DNA of 64,000 nt from Siniperca chuatsi. Taxonomy: Eukaryota > Chordata > Actinopteri > Centrarchiformes > Sinipercidae. The DNA lies in the NCBI RefSeq assembly GCF_020085105.1, contig NC_058046.1, positions 25,176,675-25,240,674 of the forward strand, given 5' to 3'. A model generated the notes under the pieces. It was not told the origin of the DNA. It saw only the letters and a program-made list of their open reading frames with translations, and did no database searches. Shown in pieces: positions 30,934-43,500 of the stretch. The number at the start of each line of letters is the position of its first letter. Position 1 is the stretch's first letter. The position numbers were made by a program, and so were the translations under genes.

Positions 30934-33900
30934 TTAAGAGAGGTCACTGGAGAAATTCTGGCCTCCATGCATCCACGTCCACTCGCTCAACATCTGGGAC
31001 AAAAACAAAGGGTGGTGTTTTTTTAAGAGTCATCACACTGAGAGCTGAAGAAGGGAGAAATGTGTTGTTTGGTGCGGGGGGGAGTGTGAACATGTATGTA
31101 CCTCCATGCTATTCTCTGATTCCTGGATGGTGTCATGCAGCAAACTCTGGAGTCGACTCTCAAACGTCCTGCTCTCCTCCACAAGAGACTCGTCACTGCA
31201 GACACACCCAAAGTGATTCAAGCTGATGTTATACTCATAATTGTGATTATATTATATCTGTGGATACACAGGATATGTATTTGCGCCTTCCGAAAGGTTC
31301 TGGTGATGATGTCTGTCAAAATGGACAGCAGCGTGGAGTGTGTGAAAGCAAACTTTGTAGAAGATAATCAGTATACAAAGAAAACTCCCACAACTTTGAC
31401 TTAAGTAGTCAGCGGATGTGTGAAAAACCAAAAAAGTTTAATGAATTCAAAAATATTCTCAAAGTTACTTCTTTGTGTACGACTTTGCCAATATTTGGAA
31501 GTGTCAAGTCAAGTTTATTTTCTGTAGTCCTTAATCAATGTGTGTGTGTGTGTGTGTGTGTAAGTGCACTCACAACTGCTGTAAGCTGTGTCTGGGGGTC
31601 AGGAGAGGCGGCACTGAAGAGGGGGTTCGTAATCCATCAGGACTCCCGCTCACTGGGCTGCGAACTTTACTCTACACAAGACAAGATGATGCACTTTATT
31701 CTGTTTGTGTAATACAGCACCTGCTTATTGTGGAAGATATGGAACTAATTGTTATGGTTATGTTATTGATTGGGCTTTTGGTGTTTCCATTTTGACATCT
31801 GATCTATTTTTACAAGTAGAGCCGATATAAACAGCAGTTATAAACACAATGTAAGTGGTGCTTGAGAAGTGGTAAATTCAACCAAAGTGAAACTTGTGAA
31901 CATTTGTATCCGTACTGATTATTTTACGTGGCTAATCATATCATAATATACAATTATATGCAATTAACAGGCAGAGTCGAACTGTGTCTGTGAGCAGTTC
32001 ATGTATCCTCACACAGGCGACTTTGAGAAGGTTCCACAGCTCCCTCTGTCGTTTCTCCTGCAGACTCATCAGGACTTGTTCGCTCTCAGCCATCCTCTGG
32101 ACGACACCCTCCACCTTTGGCAGCAGCTCCATCACACGCTGACGGCACACTGCTGTCTTACTGCATAACACACACAAAAACAGTGGTCCAATACAAAGGC
32201 ACAAAAAGAAAAGAATTTGGGGTTCCCAAGTTGTGAACATGGATTATTCAATCACCTCTATGTTCTCGAAGTAGAGCATCCAGGCCATAAGCCATTTATT
32301 AATGACTTAACCGCAGACTGGATGGCTTATTTTAAAAGGAAATCTTTCATTAATAACAGTTTGTGAATTTCTACACTTCGTTATTAATTGTTGAAAATTT
32401 GTCACCTTACATTTAGCCATCACATTACTGTTTATTAATGTTAGTAAGTCACCAGCACGAGTGTTTTCAATTATTCTGCCTGATTAGACCTCTTCTCAGG
32501 ACTGCAGGGTGTGTTGTGGTATATAACAGACAAATACTGGACTCTCCTGTTTGTTTCTTTGTACCTATGGACATTTTTAAAAGGCAGATATTTTTACTTC
32601 TCATAGCAGGAAACGCACAGGTGTAGCTAATGACATTGTTGGTTGTTCCATTCCATTTGAGTGTCCCAGTAAGCCATGACAGTGCACAAGCATTAACAAG
32701 AGCAGGGCCCTGGTGTGTCAAGGTCTAAATAGTAACATTAATGCAGCCATCATTAGTTATTGATGACACCGGTGCTTTTCCTGCTATGACATGCCAAAAT
32801 GTGTGTTGTGAAAAAGGCCTGTTTCACCATTACAATTACTTTTTTGTGACCATAGTTATTTCCAGGCAAAACTCCACTTCAGCCTCAATCAGGTGAGCGA
32901 TCAGGCGCTAAACTAAAACACATGTATGGGTGTACAGAGCCTTTAATTAATGCTCTTTGGCCCAGCGTGGCAGCAAGATACGGTTGGATGTCAGTTTTGG
33001 GATTAATTGAAGCTAAGAAAACAATTTTGGCACATATAAAATAGATATATATATTTAGTATACCCCAACCAAAGGTATACTTCATTTAATTATGGGCACA
33101 CAACTTGGCAAAGTTCTTAATTGTGCATTATAGAGGCCTATTATTAAAATAATAAATCATGTATTGACCATTCTTCACAAGGTGTGCTTGGTCTTTGGAA
33201 GACTGCGAAACAAGCCCTGTTCTATGTGATTTGGGAATTGTATCCAGAGTTTAATAAAAATATAGTGTTTTGTGTGTTTGAGTACCTGAGGTGTGTGTAG
33301 AAGTCTCTGAGCTTCCTCTCGTAAAACTGCACAGCCTGAACCACCAGGCGCACCACCTCCTGACTGTCCCCTGAACACCTCTGGTCTGAGCAGGGGAAGG
33401 AAAAGGAAAGCAAGAAGAACATAAAAGGAAGTTTATTTTCACATGAAAACACTGGAACAAGTGTTAGGTAAGAAGTGAACAGATGCATGCCATCCAAACC
33501 TCTGGGTTTTTCTCTGAGTTTGCGGAACAACTCCATGGCCTTTCCTTCACTGAGGAACAGAGAGGAGAAGACAGCAGGGATCACAAAGCAATTGTTTTTG
33601 TTGTTTTGTTTTTACAGTTAAGTTTGGTTCAGACTTACAGTGTGTCCAGGGCCTCTCCACTCCTCCACGGCTGCCTCTGCACATCCACTATGTCTGGCTG
33701 CAGCTGCATCATCTCCTCCTCCAGTTCACTCACCTTGGCCTATAGGCCCACACATGGGTTTTAGTCTTTTTAAAGCACATGTGAATACTTCTTACACACA
33801 CACACACACACCTGACCACAGCTGACAGCAGTTTGCTCCATCTCCCTCCACACGCCCAGGAGTTTCTCTGACGCTAGAAAATGTAAAAAGACTAACATTA

Positions 33901-34471
33901 GTCAGTGGCAAGCTGAACTGTTCTAGACATTCAAGAGCACTTTCTGCCTGAGGTAAACAGGACAAACAAATTAAGCTATAAATAATGAAGATTAAGGGAC
34001 AAATTACATGCTGTTTAGGCAGTTGTAGCGTAAACTTCCTGCTATCTAAAAACATGATTTTGTAACATAGTACCGATCCCAGTGACTGTCTGCTCCTGGT
34101 ATTTGTCCATGTCTATGTGAAGGCTGGTGGTGAAGAAGTCCAGCTTGGCCATGAGTCTCTGGTGCATGGACACCATCTCATTCTTCTGTTTGGACAGTGA
34201 AGAGTTGTGTCTCAGCAGGCTCATGCTGAAAGAGAGAGGAAAAGAAACGTGTTTATCAAACAGTTAATGCATGCATATGTTGTGTGTGGGAGTTTGTTTG
34301 AATTTTGTGTATGGCCTACATGGCAGCTTTCTGCCCCTGCTGCAGTCTTTGCCAGTCTTCCTTCAGGGAGCGGATGGTGTGCCACGCCTGGCCGCAAGTT
34401 CTCCTCAGAGGGCTATAAGCCAGAAGGTGCTTAGGGTCGGTTTCTATGACAAAGACAAAGAACGAGAGAAA

Positions 34472-34535
<64 letters not shown>

Positions 34536-37500
34536 TGTAAAGTGTGCTGATTGTGGAAATTATTGTTTTGAACAAAACGAGTTCTTGTCACTTGTCAAGT
34601 CATTGTTTGCTACAGACTTTATTTTCTTTATTTAACAAAACCCCAAAGTAAAACTTTCACTGGAAGTGAGTGAAACATACATCCTAGTTGATCCACAAAA
34701 GGAAACAATTGCTTGAGTACTCAATTAATCAAAACTTTTTAGCAAAAGTGTTCATGGTGTTTAAGCCACTAAGGCAGATTCAACTGAAATCAACAGAGAA
34801 AAAAAAGGAAGAAAAAGAGAGCTTAAACATAGAAAAGCTTTGCTACAGGTAAGGAAGTTTTTAAATATTGTTTGCTTATTACTGTGTACTCACGGACGAA
34901 GCGGATGTTTTCTGGAAGGGTGCGAGGAGCAAACTGAGGTTCATAAGTGCAAGAGGAACGATCAAACAGGAAGACCAGAGGCAAGTCTGTCCGTCGCCCA
35001 TCTATCTCCTACAGGGGCAGATAATAATAATACTATGACTCAGTCCATTATTATATTGTGCTGTTGACTATTCTGTGTACAGTGTTTATGTTAGATATTA
35101 CTGTGTAATCTATGGCGCACTGTGTGGCCAGTCCATGAGGCTCCAAGGCTAACCCCGCCTCCAGCAGCAGCTCCTGGTTGGCTGCAGGGATGCTGGTGTC
35201 TTTTTCTATTCTCAGCTGCAGGTCTGCCACAGTCTCATCGTCCGAGACCGAGTATGACAGGATCTTAGCAGACATCATGTTTAGGACATGAACCAGCTGA
35301 GGGAAAAGAGAAGGACGCATATATATAAAAGTAAATGTGTTAGCCTCAGCATTCAAAAAAGGTGCACGATCCCTTCAAATTCCATAAAAACTGAAACACC
35401 AGTGCAGCACTTTGAGCCTTAGACAGTTAGAAATTTTGCCTTCAATTACAGCTTGACCACAGATTCAAAGATGTAACACCTTTATAAGTTTTGTCAACAT
35501 CAGACCAATGATGTCCGAGTAATGTAACAAAAGAACTAAAAGACATGTCCACATGGTGGAAAATGAGACAAAGTGAAAGAATAAACGAATGAATTACTCA
35601 TTGAACCTTGAGCTGCAGTATGACCTCCAGCTGGGAGAAGCAGTCGCTGGGCGTAGCATTGCGGTCTTTGCCTCTCTCCTGAGGAGACCACTTTAACATC
35701 AGCTGCAGCCACCTCTCCAGTTTCTCCAATAACAGACTGTCAAACACCAGATAACACCTTAGACTGAGATAATAAGAGTCATAAATGAGCATTTGTATGT
35801 GTGTGTCTGTCACAGATAAAATCACCTGTTGAGGTTGTTGGGTTGGGGCAGATGCTTAGAGAAGCGGACTTCCCCAGAGAGGTCCTCATAGACGACAATA
35901 TCATGGTCCTGCTTTAGCTTCAGTTTATTGTGCCTGAAAAGGATACAGATGGATTATATGAGAGAAATGCCCTAAAAATGTTGCAGTTGCATATTTTTGT
36001 CTTTTTGTGAGCGTACAAATGTTTTTTCTTTTTTATCCTCAATTTGATCATTGTAAATTCTGACCTGCAAACACAGCCAGCTACATGCCATACTGAACCT
36101 GAGTTTCTGTAATAGTGGGAGAGTATTTTTCCGCTACATAACCCGGACCCCCGCGGGGTTTCATATCTTTCAATCACCATATTAGTGAGGCACATTGACG
36201 TAGGCACAGCCCATATATCCTGCAATTCTTTGATTTGGCAGCTCCTTTTTATTTCTAAATTCCAGTCACGTAATAATGATATTTACTTGGAATTAAGCTT
36301 ATCATTGCTTAACATTCAAAAACATATTTTGCAAAAGCTAGAGGAGGAGCAAAAGCAAAAAAAAAAAAAAAAGAAGGGGAAAATAAGATTTGAGAAGGGA
36401 GAAATGGTGGAAATGTAATATGCATCACCCTCAAACTAGTTTTGGAAAACATGACTTGACATCATGACATCACCAACTTGGTTCACATTGGAATTTTTTT
36501 GAAAGGTGGTACTACCAAGGAACAGGTTGCCATGTTGGCAAGAAAGGGCGAAATCCTGTGATACACTCAAACACTAAAGTCCCGAAACTCCAGTAGTCCA
36601 CAGTGACTGTGTACTTCTGTCTCTCAATGAGCTCTGGAGCCTGGAAGATAGAAGGAAAAACAAGTTCAGCTGTTACTGTCTAGAGTACAGTCGCGTGGAA
36701 AATATGTCCACCTGTGTTTTCATCACTTACTAAGTACTGAAGTGTTCCCACAAATGAGGTGCAAAGGCTGCTCTGGTCCAGCTCTTTAGCATAGCCGAGA
36801 TCTATAATCTTGTGAATCAACTAAGATTAGTAGAAGAGGAAAGAAAAAACGTGTTATTAGCAACATTTGATCCTATACTTACAAGTGGACAACTTAAAGG
36901 AAGAATTTGACATTTTGGGAAATACGCTTATTTGCTTTCTGGCAGAGAGTTAGATGAGAAGATTAATACCACTCTCGTAGCCAAGAAATCGTCCGGCAAA
37001 TAACCCACATAAAAAAGCAAATTGTCGTTTTTATACTTTGGTTTTTGTAAGGATTAAACAAACAAGATGTAAGTGTTAATTAGTGAGCTTTAGAGGTGTT
37101 GGTAGGCAGATTTTGTTACTGTTTCCAGTCTTTCCTGCAAAGCTAACTGGCTGCTGGTCCTATACTGCATTTAATGGACAGATATGAGAGCGGTATCTTC
37201 TCATCAAACTCTCCACCAGAAAGCGAATAAGCGTATTTCCCAAAATGTCGAACTATTCCTTTAAATACTGAGAGACTCAAGAATACATGAGCAGAAATCA
37301 ACTTTTAATGCTTTTCTGTCTATTTGTATATAACCCCTTTTGTCTTAATAACCCCCCAAAACAAAAAATAAGTCTGTATGTTGGATTTACTGTTTCTCTA
37401 GTATGCCAGACAAAACAAGTGTTCATGCAAAACTATAAACTTAGTGCAGATAAAGTCTGTTTGGTTCCATAGCACTGTGCATAAACATGAATATATAACC

Positions 37501-40500
37501 TCTTTAATATGTCTGGCCTCATTTATATAACTTTCTTCATTTTCCTGTGTCCTATTGCAGGCTAGAGGATGACATGATGCGATTTGTTACATAATGAACA
37601 AAATAAAGGGAGGCCCAGAGAGAAAGGTAAAAGCAAAGAAATCCCAAAAGTTCATCGTAACAGCAAGGATAAGTTAAAGGATTGAGTTTTCCACATTAAA
37701 TATTCACTGAAGCAAAGTTGTGCTCAGCTGGTGAGGGTAGACATGTGGACATGAGAAAGACGAGTCTCCTGCACTTATTCCTCATAACCCGCACACAAAC
37801 AGCCTGTATATGAACTCTTTGTTGTGGTTTGGGTATATTTGTCTTAACAAGATGGTTCACAAGATGGTCTTTAACTCACTCTCTTCTCTCCCTGCTGAAG
37901 CACAATGTTTTCTGGTTTCAAATCTCTGTGGATGATCCTCTTCTTATGGAGGTAGGTTAGAGCCAAAGCTGAAGGGAGAAAGAAGAAGAAGTAGATGAAG
38001 GAATATGAGTCAGAGAAAAAGAAGAATGCAGAGTTAGAGTTGCATGCATTGTAATTTATTTCCTGAATATTTTCATATTAAAGAGGTTAATGCTGCATGT
38101 AAACTAGAACTAGACCAATAAATCAGCCAGGCCAATGTATCGGCTGATATACAGATATTGGCCTATATGGAGGGAGATCAAGAAATCAAACACTAATTTA
38201 TTTTAAGCCCAATAGAGTCTTAATCCCAGCACATCAATGGTGCCTATACACAGGTCAATTTCAAAGTGTAACTTAAAAGAGTACTCCGCCAATTTAGCAT
38301 TGCACAATTAACAATGTCAGACTCATGATGGACAGTTTAAAGATGAAAGAATCAAAATCAATGCAGCAGAATGAGAGATATCATCTTTTTTATTCCACGC
38401 ATTCTTCTTTCTTGTCAAAACACGGCGCCTACATTACCCACGATGCAACTTGACCACCAACAGTTTGTTCGGAGATTCAGGTGTGTTATGCTAGTGGCGG
38501 CTAATGTAGCCTCGAGCCGCTAGCCTCATGCAGTGATGAGGTGCATCCCAGGACCCTGTGCCATCACTGTTGGGTGTGGTTACAGGTGCAACAAAGCAGG
38601 TTGGGTATGGTCAGAGGTGAAACAGGCTTGAAAATTTCAAGAGGACAGTAAAACACTGCTTCAGCCTGGTGTTAAGTCACTCTTTAATAAAGAGCCATAA
38701 GAGGATAAGACTCATTTTTACATTCTATAGCCTTTAATCTGTAGGAACTGAAGTCTAATAGGTTTTGTGTCAATTTACAACTGAAACTATAATATCTCTT
38801 TACTTGTACGTCAAAGGGTGACTAGTGTGTGTGCTGGCAAAGAGTGTTGAATGAAGCGTAACTCATAACCTTTGGGCACCTGACTGTGTGAGTGTGTTTT
38901 TGGGTGTGGATGTGCATGCCTATGTCTTTACCCTCGCTCATGGAGAAGTTTAAAGGGGATCACTCATTATCAGGAAATGTACACCAGTGGGTAACAGGAA
39001 AAGGACTTTCAGTGTGAGTGTGTGTGTGTGTTTGTGTCTTACTCTACTATGTTCTCCAATCTAGCTATGTGTGATCCATACCATATGTGTCCTCTCTCAC
39101 ACCGGTTTATACAGTGTATAACATACAATATCTTGTTGATGTGAGCATTCGTACAATATGTTTGGAATAGAGCGTGAGTGTCCAATTGCTGACGTAAGCC
39201 TCTGTCTGAATGTGAGCTGTCACCATGGTGACTAAGAGGTTGGTGGTTTAGGGTCACTGATGACATCATGATACTGGTCACTATGAAAATTTCTTCCATA
39301 CTACAGGAGAGTAATCACACTACCACTACGTCAATCACACCATCAATCTTTCACTCTCACATGCACATGATTTCAAATGTTATAATAGTCACAGTGAAGC
39401 CGGGGATCGAGCAGGATACTCACAAATGTCACATAACAGAATCAAAACGGAGCCCTCCCTCATTCCACAGCAGTTATCCAAGAGGTTCAGATACTGCAGA
39501 GAGCACAAACACAGAAACTTGATGCTTGAATAACATGAACCATGGGAAGAAAACAATACAAGCTGTTTAATTTTCCGCCCACTAAAAGGTCGGGTATGCG
39601 ATTCTGGAGAAATCCAAAACCATGACAAATACCATGATATAGAGCGAACAACCACACAGCAAGTAATGTAACTAATGTTAGCTAGGTTGTGGGTTAGAAA
39701 ATTGTCGCTGCAGTTGCTGCTGCGAAGCTAACAGCCAGAGAGGACGAGACGGTTTCCCAGAGCCAGCAGACCAGCTCCAGACAGCGATACTCCCAACTCT
39801 CCTGCCACTATAGCTAACATCACAGCAACAGCATATCTTGGCAGACTAGAAAGTAAGCGGAATGTCCGTGGGCAAGTCATCTAACGTTACCTGACACACA
39901 AATCACGGAATAGTGTTGTGCACCGTGAGACGGTGAGGAGATATTCGCTGAATTTGACAAAAAGACGTGTATTGGATTAGAGTCGCATACCCCACATTTA
40001 AGTACATTGTGTTTATATAAGGGATAAGACACACATTGGAGGTCATAAACAGGCTCAGATTCAAGCAGAAAACAAACCCAAGTATCGATTGTCTCTTATA
40101 CATAAATAGAATTTTTTTCACAAGGCTGTTGATCTGATTTTTAAGAGCATTTCTGATAGTAATGTTAAACTAAAGAGATTTTGCAAACTGGCGACTCAAC
40201 ACTTTTGGTTTAAAGCCTTTGATTTGTTTTACTTTAAACAATATATTTAAAGTGTTCTACTGCTGGAAACTTGTGGCCTGACAAAAGAGGAGGATGCTGT
40301 TTTCCGCTCTCTGTCCCCGCTAACCACACCATCTGCCCCCAACTCGACCATCTGGGATGCTTTGAAATGTTTATGACACTGCGGTTTGTGATAGTTGGCA
40401 TTTTCTTCCTCTACTGGCTGCCTGGTGCCAACCTTGTCTATCGCCTCAGGCTGCACACTCAGTTGGTTTCGGATTAAAAAGTGCTACAGATTTCTCCCCC

Positions 40501-43500
40501 AGAAAGAGTGCAAACAATTGCCTGGTTGGTGGTCCAAACAAATCAAACAGTCACATTCATGTGTGAGTATCTCAAACTCAGTGAATAATGAAAAGTGGTT
40601 AAAAAATTATCACCACTGAAGGGATACTGAGGCAGGATTTTAGGATTTAGCAAAAGGGTGAAGAGACAGTCATGGGCAATATCCAAGGTTATTTTAGCAT
40701 AGATGGTGGTTTCTATTTTTTTTTTTTTTTTTTTACTTAAAAAAAAATTATCTCTGAGAATGTAAAGTTGTTGAGAGTGTTGTTTAATTTCAAATGTAAC
40801 GGTAAAAATCAATACAATTTACATTACATTTTAAAATAATTATCACCACACATGATTACCGGTGCTTCTTAATTTCTTGAGTGATTCAACACTTTGACCA
40901 AAAGCTCTATGGGCTCACATCCATCGTCCTAAACCAGACATGTGCACACACTCTCGCAAACACACCACAGACTTTTACCTTTCTCAGATCCCCTCCCTGG
41001 CAGTACTCCATTGCCAGCAGTGGCAGGTCGCTGGTGGTCACCAGTTTCTGCATTCCCTCAGGAACCTCTCTGGCTGCAACCACGTTAACATGATCCAACC
41101 TATGGGAGCAAAGATGAGCAGACAACAGTCAGTGGGGCTGCACAATGTATCGTCATATTTTTATCATTACTGAGATATGAATTTCCACATTAATCGCACT
41201 GCCAAGGGCTGCCATATTAGACAATCGAGATTTATAAATGTGGTAGTCACAGTGCAGTTTGTCAGAGTTGTAACAGACTAATAGAGTCCTCCTTTGCAAG
41301 GCTTGTAAAATGAACAAATTTAGATCTGGACTAGTGGTCCTCAATGTTTTTGGCTTGCGACCCATTAAAATGAAGCAACGTCTACTTGCCACCCTGGTTG
41401 CAAATGTCAAAGTGATCTTTGTCTTATTTGAATATGGTTTAGAGTTTGATGATATAAAAGTATCCAGTAATTCAAACAAGAATAAACAAACAAAACAAAG
41501 ATTAGAGAAAAGATTTTGTGCTGCTTCCCTGTTCTGTGGATCTACTTCTCAGATTTCTCTTGTTACCAGGTTGGGAACCACTGATCTAGACCAACTTTTA
41601 TGAAGCTACGCAGTACACTATTTTCACAGTATTTACCGCCATCACATCAATCAAACATGTAGACTTTAATGGTTTTGGGTTACACTTTACTTGGACAGTC
41701 TGCCCACTGATAGTTTATAGAGTATTGGGTAACGTTTCAACACCTTAATAAGTTGAGATTCAACAAACTGTTTCACAAATAAAGGTTTGGTTAGGTTTAG
41801 GCACAAACAACATCCTGTTCGGGTATGTTCATGAATTGTCACATTTACTTTATTGATAATCTGTTAAACATGTCTAGACAAAGCGAAACAGTTTAAATGT
41901 TACAAATACTCTGTAATCTAATAATCTGTGGGCAGACTACTAAGTAAAGTGTTTTTAAACTCTTTTGTTCTTGCATCTCTTCTCTATCTCTGTGTCCAGC
42001 AAATTTATCTAAAATGGCATACTTTCACAATTACGTACAAACCTTTTCATCAGTTAATTCTTAACTTTGACCTAATCTATTACTTTTTCTGTTTCTAATT
42101 CTTTCCTGTTTCATAACTCTGATTGAAACAATTGTTTCTGATTGTCACAAGGTCAGGCCCTCTTTAAAAAAGCAAAGGAGAAACATTGACAAACAGCATA
42201 CACTGTAACCATAACATTGTACAATATGTGATCAGTGTGTGATCAGTAACAGCTGCAATAGCAGGAGATAGATGATTGTCATCACTAGAATAATAAGCGC
42301 ATAACTTGTTTCATTATTATCAGTCACTAACATGGTTTCTTCCTTCGAACCTATAATGTTTGGTCAAATTAGTGAACACTCAAACAAACCTAAACATGAT
42401 TAGAAGTAGTATAGTCGTATTGTGTTACTATGTGACTCTTTCTGCTGCAGGGGAGACAAGCACTACAAATATGATCTGATGTGGAAAATATTTCTCTCAT
42501 CTTTGTTCTGCCTGTGTTAAGCTTGTCTGAAAACACATTTTGGGGAGCGTGGATAGAAAAAGAGTCAGAGAGAGTGGGATGAAATAGTGAACCTGCATGA
42601 GATTGTGGGATAAAATCATATTTTTCCTTAGTTTTGATGAAAACATTCAGCTGATGAAAAAGTAAAGCAATACAAGCTCTATAAACACATCATAACTCAA
42701 AAACATTGTAAAAGTTATGTGTTTTTCAGTATATGTGCATGCATGTTAAGTAGCTGTAATAATATAATAGTAGGTTTCCATGTATGTGTCCGCTGCCCTG
42801 TGGTTTTTCCATGAGTTGCGTGGGTGCACGGGAGGGTTGTGGTTGTGACCATGTCTGTCTGAAAACAACACACTTGTTAAACTGGGACTAGGAAAGAAAT
42901 GGTTTTATGCTCATGTTTGCACCCGCAAATGACAAAACACACACATACACACACACACCTCGTATCTCACAAACACTCAAAACCTGCTTTAACTGCCATC
43001 CAACTCCAGTGACCCGACAAACACACACCAAAGTAGAGCAAAATGAGGAGGCGGCACATTATCCTGTCAGAAATAACCACCATTAGACCAAAATAACCCA
43101 AACCCAGTTCTAATTATTTAATGTCTTGTGGGTTTTTTTTTTTTTTTACTTTTTACAAATTTAGTTTTTGTATTTTGAGAAAACTTGTGAAGCAGATGGG
43201 TACATAAAAGTCAAAGCTTGTCATGGAATGTACCACGGTGAGTCACAACATGTCAAACCAAAACTAGTCTCCCATGCCAAAAAGAGCTTTAAGGCAAAGC
43301 ATATAAGAGTTTGGACGGTAAAAACCAACAGGGAAATCACAGATTTTTTCAGCTGAATTAAAAAAACTAATGTGTCACACAAACTTATGCATCACAGTGG
43401 AAAAAGAAAGACTCTGTTGGAAACAGAGGGACAAGCTTAGGCAAGATGCCGTGGTCAAACAAAAAACAAACACTTAGGAAATCTGGTATTTTTGGGCATC

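Noticed and set aside
34473-34530. Tandem repeat as a possible CRISPR-like array
   Set aside because: It is a simple dinucleotide microsatellite; no spaced repeats exist in the window and the organism is a vertebrate.
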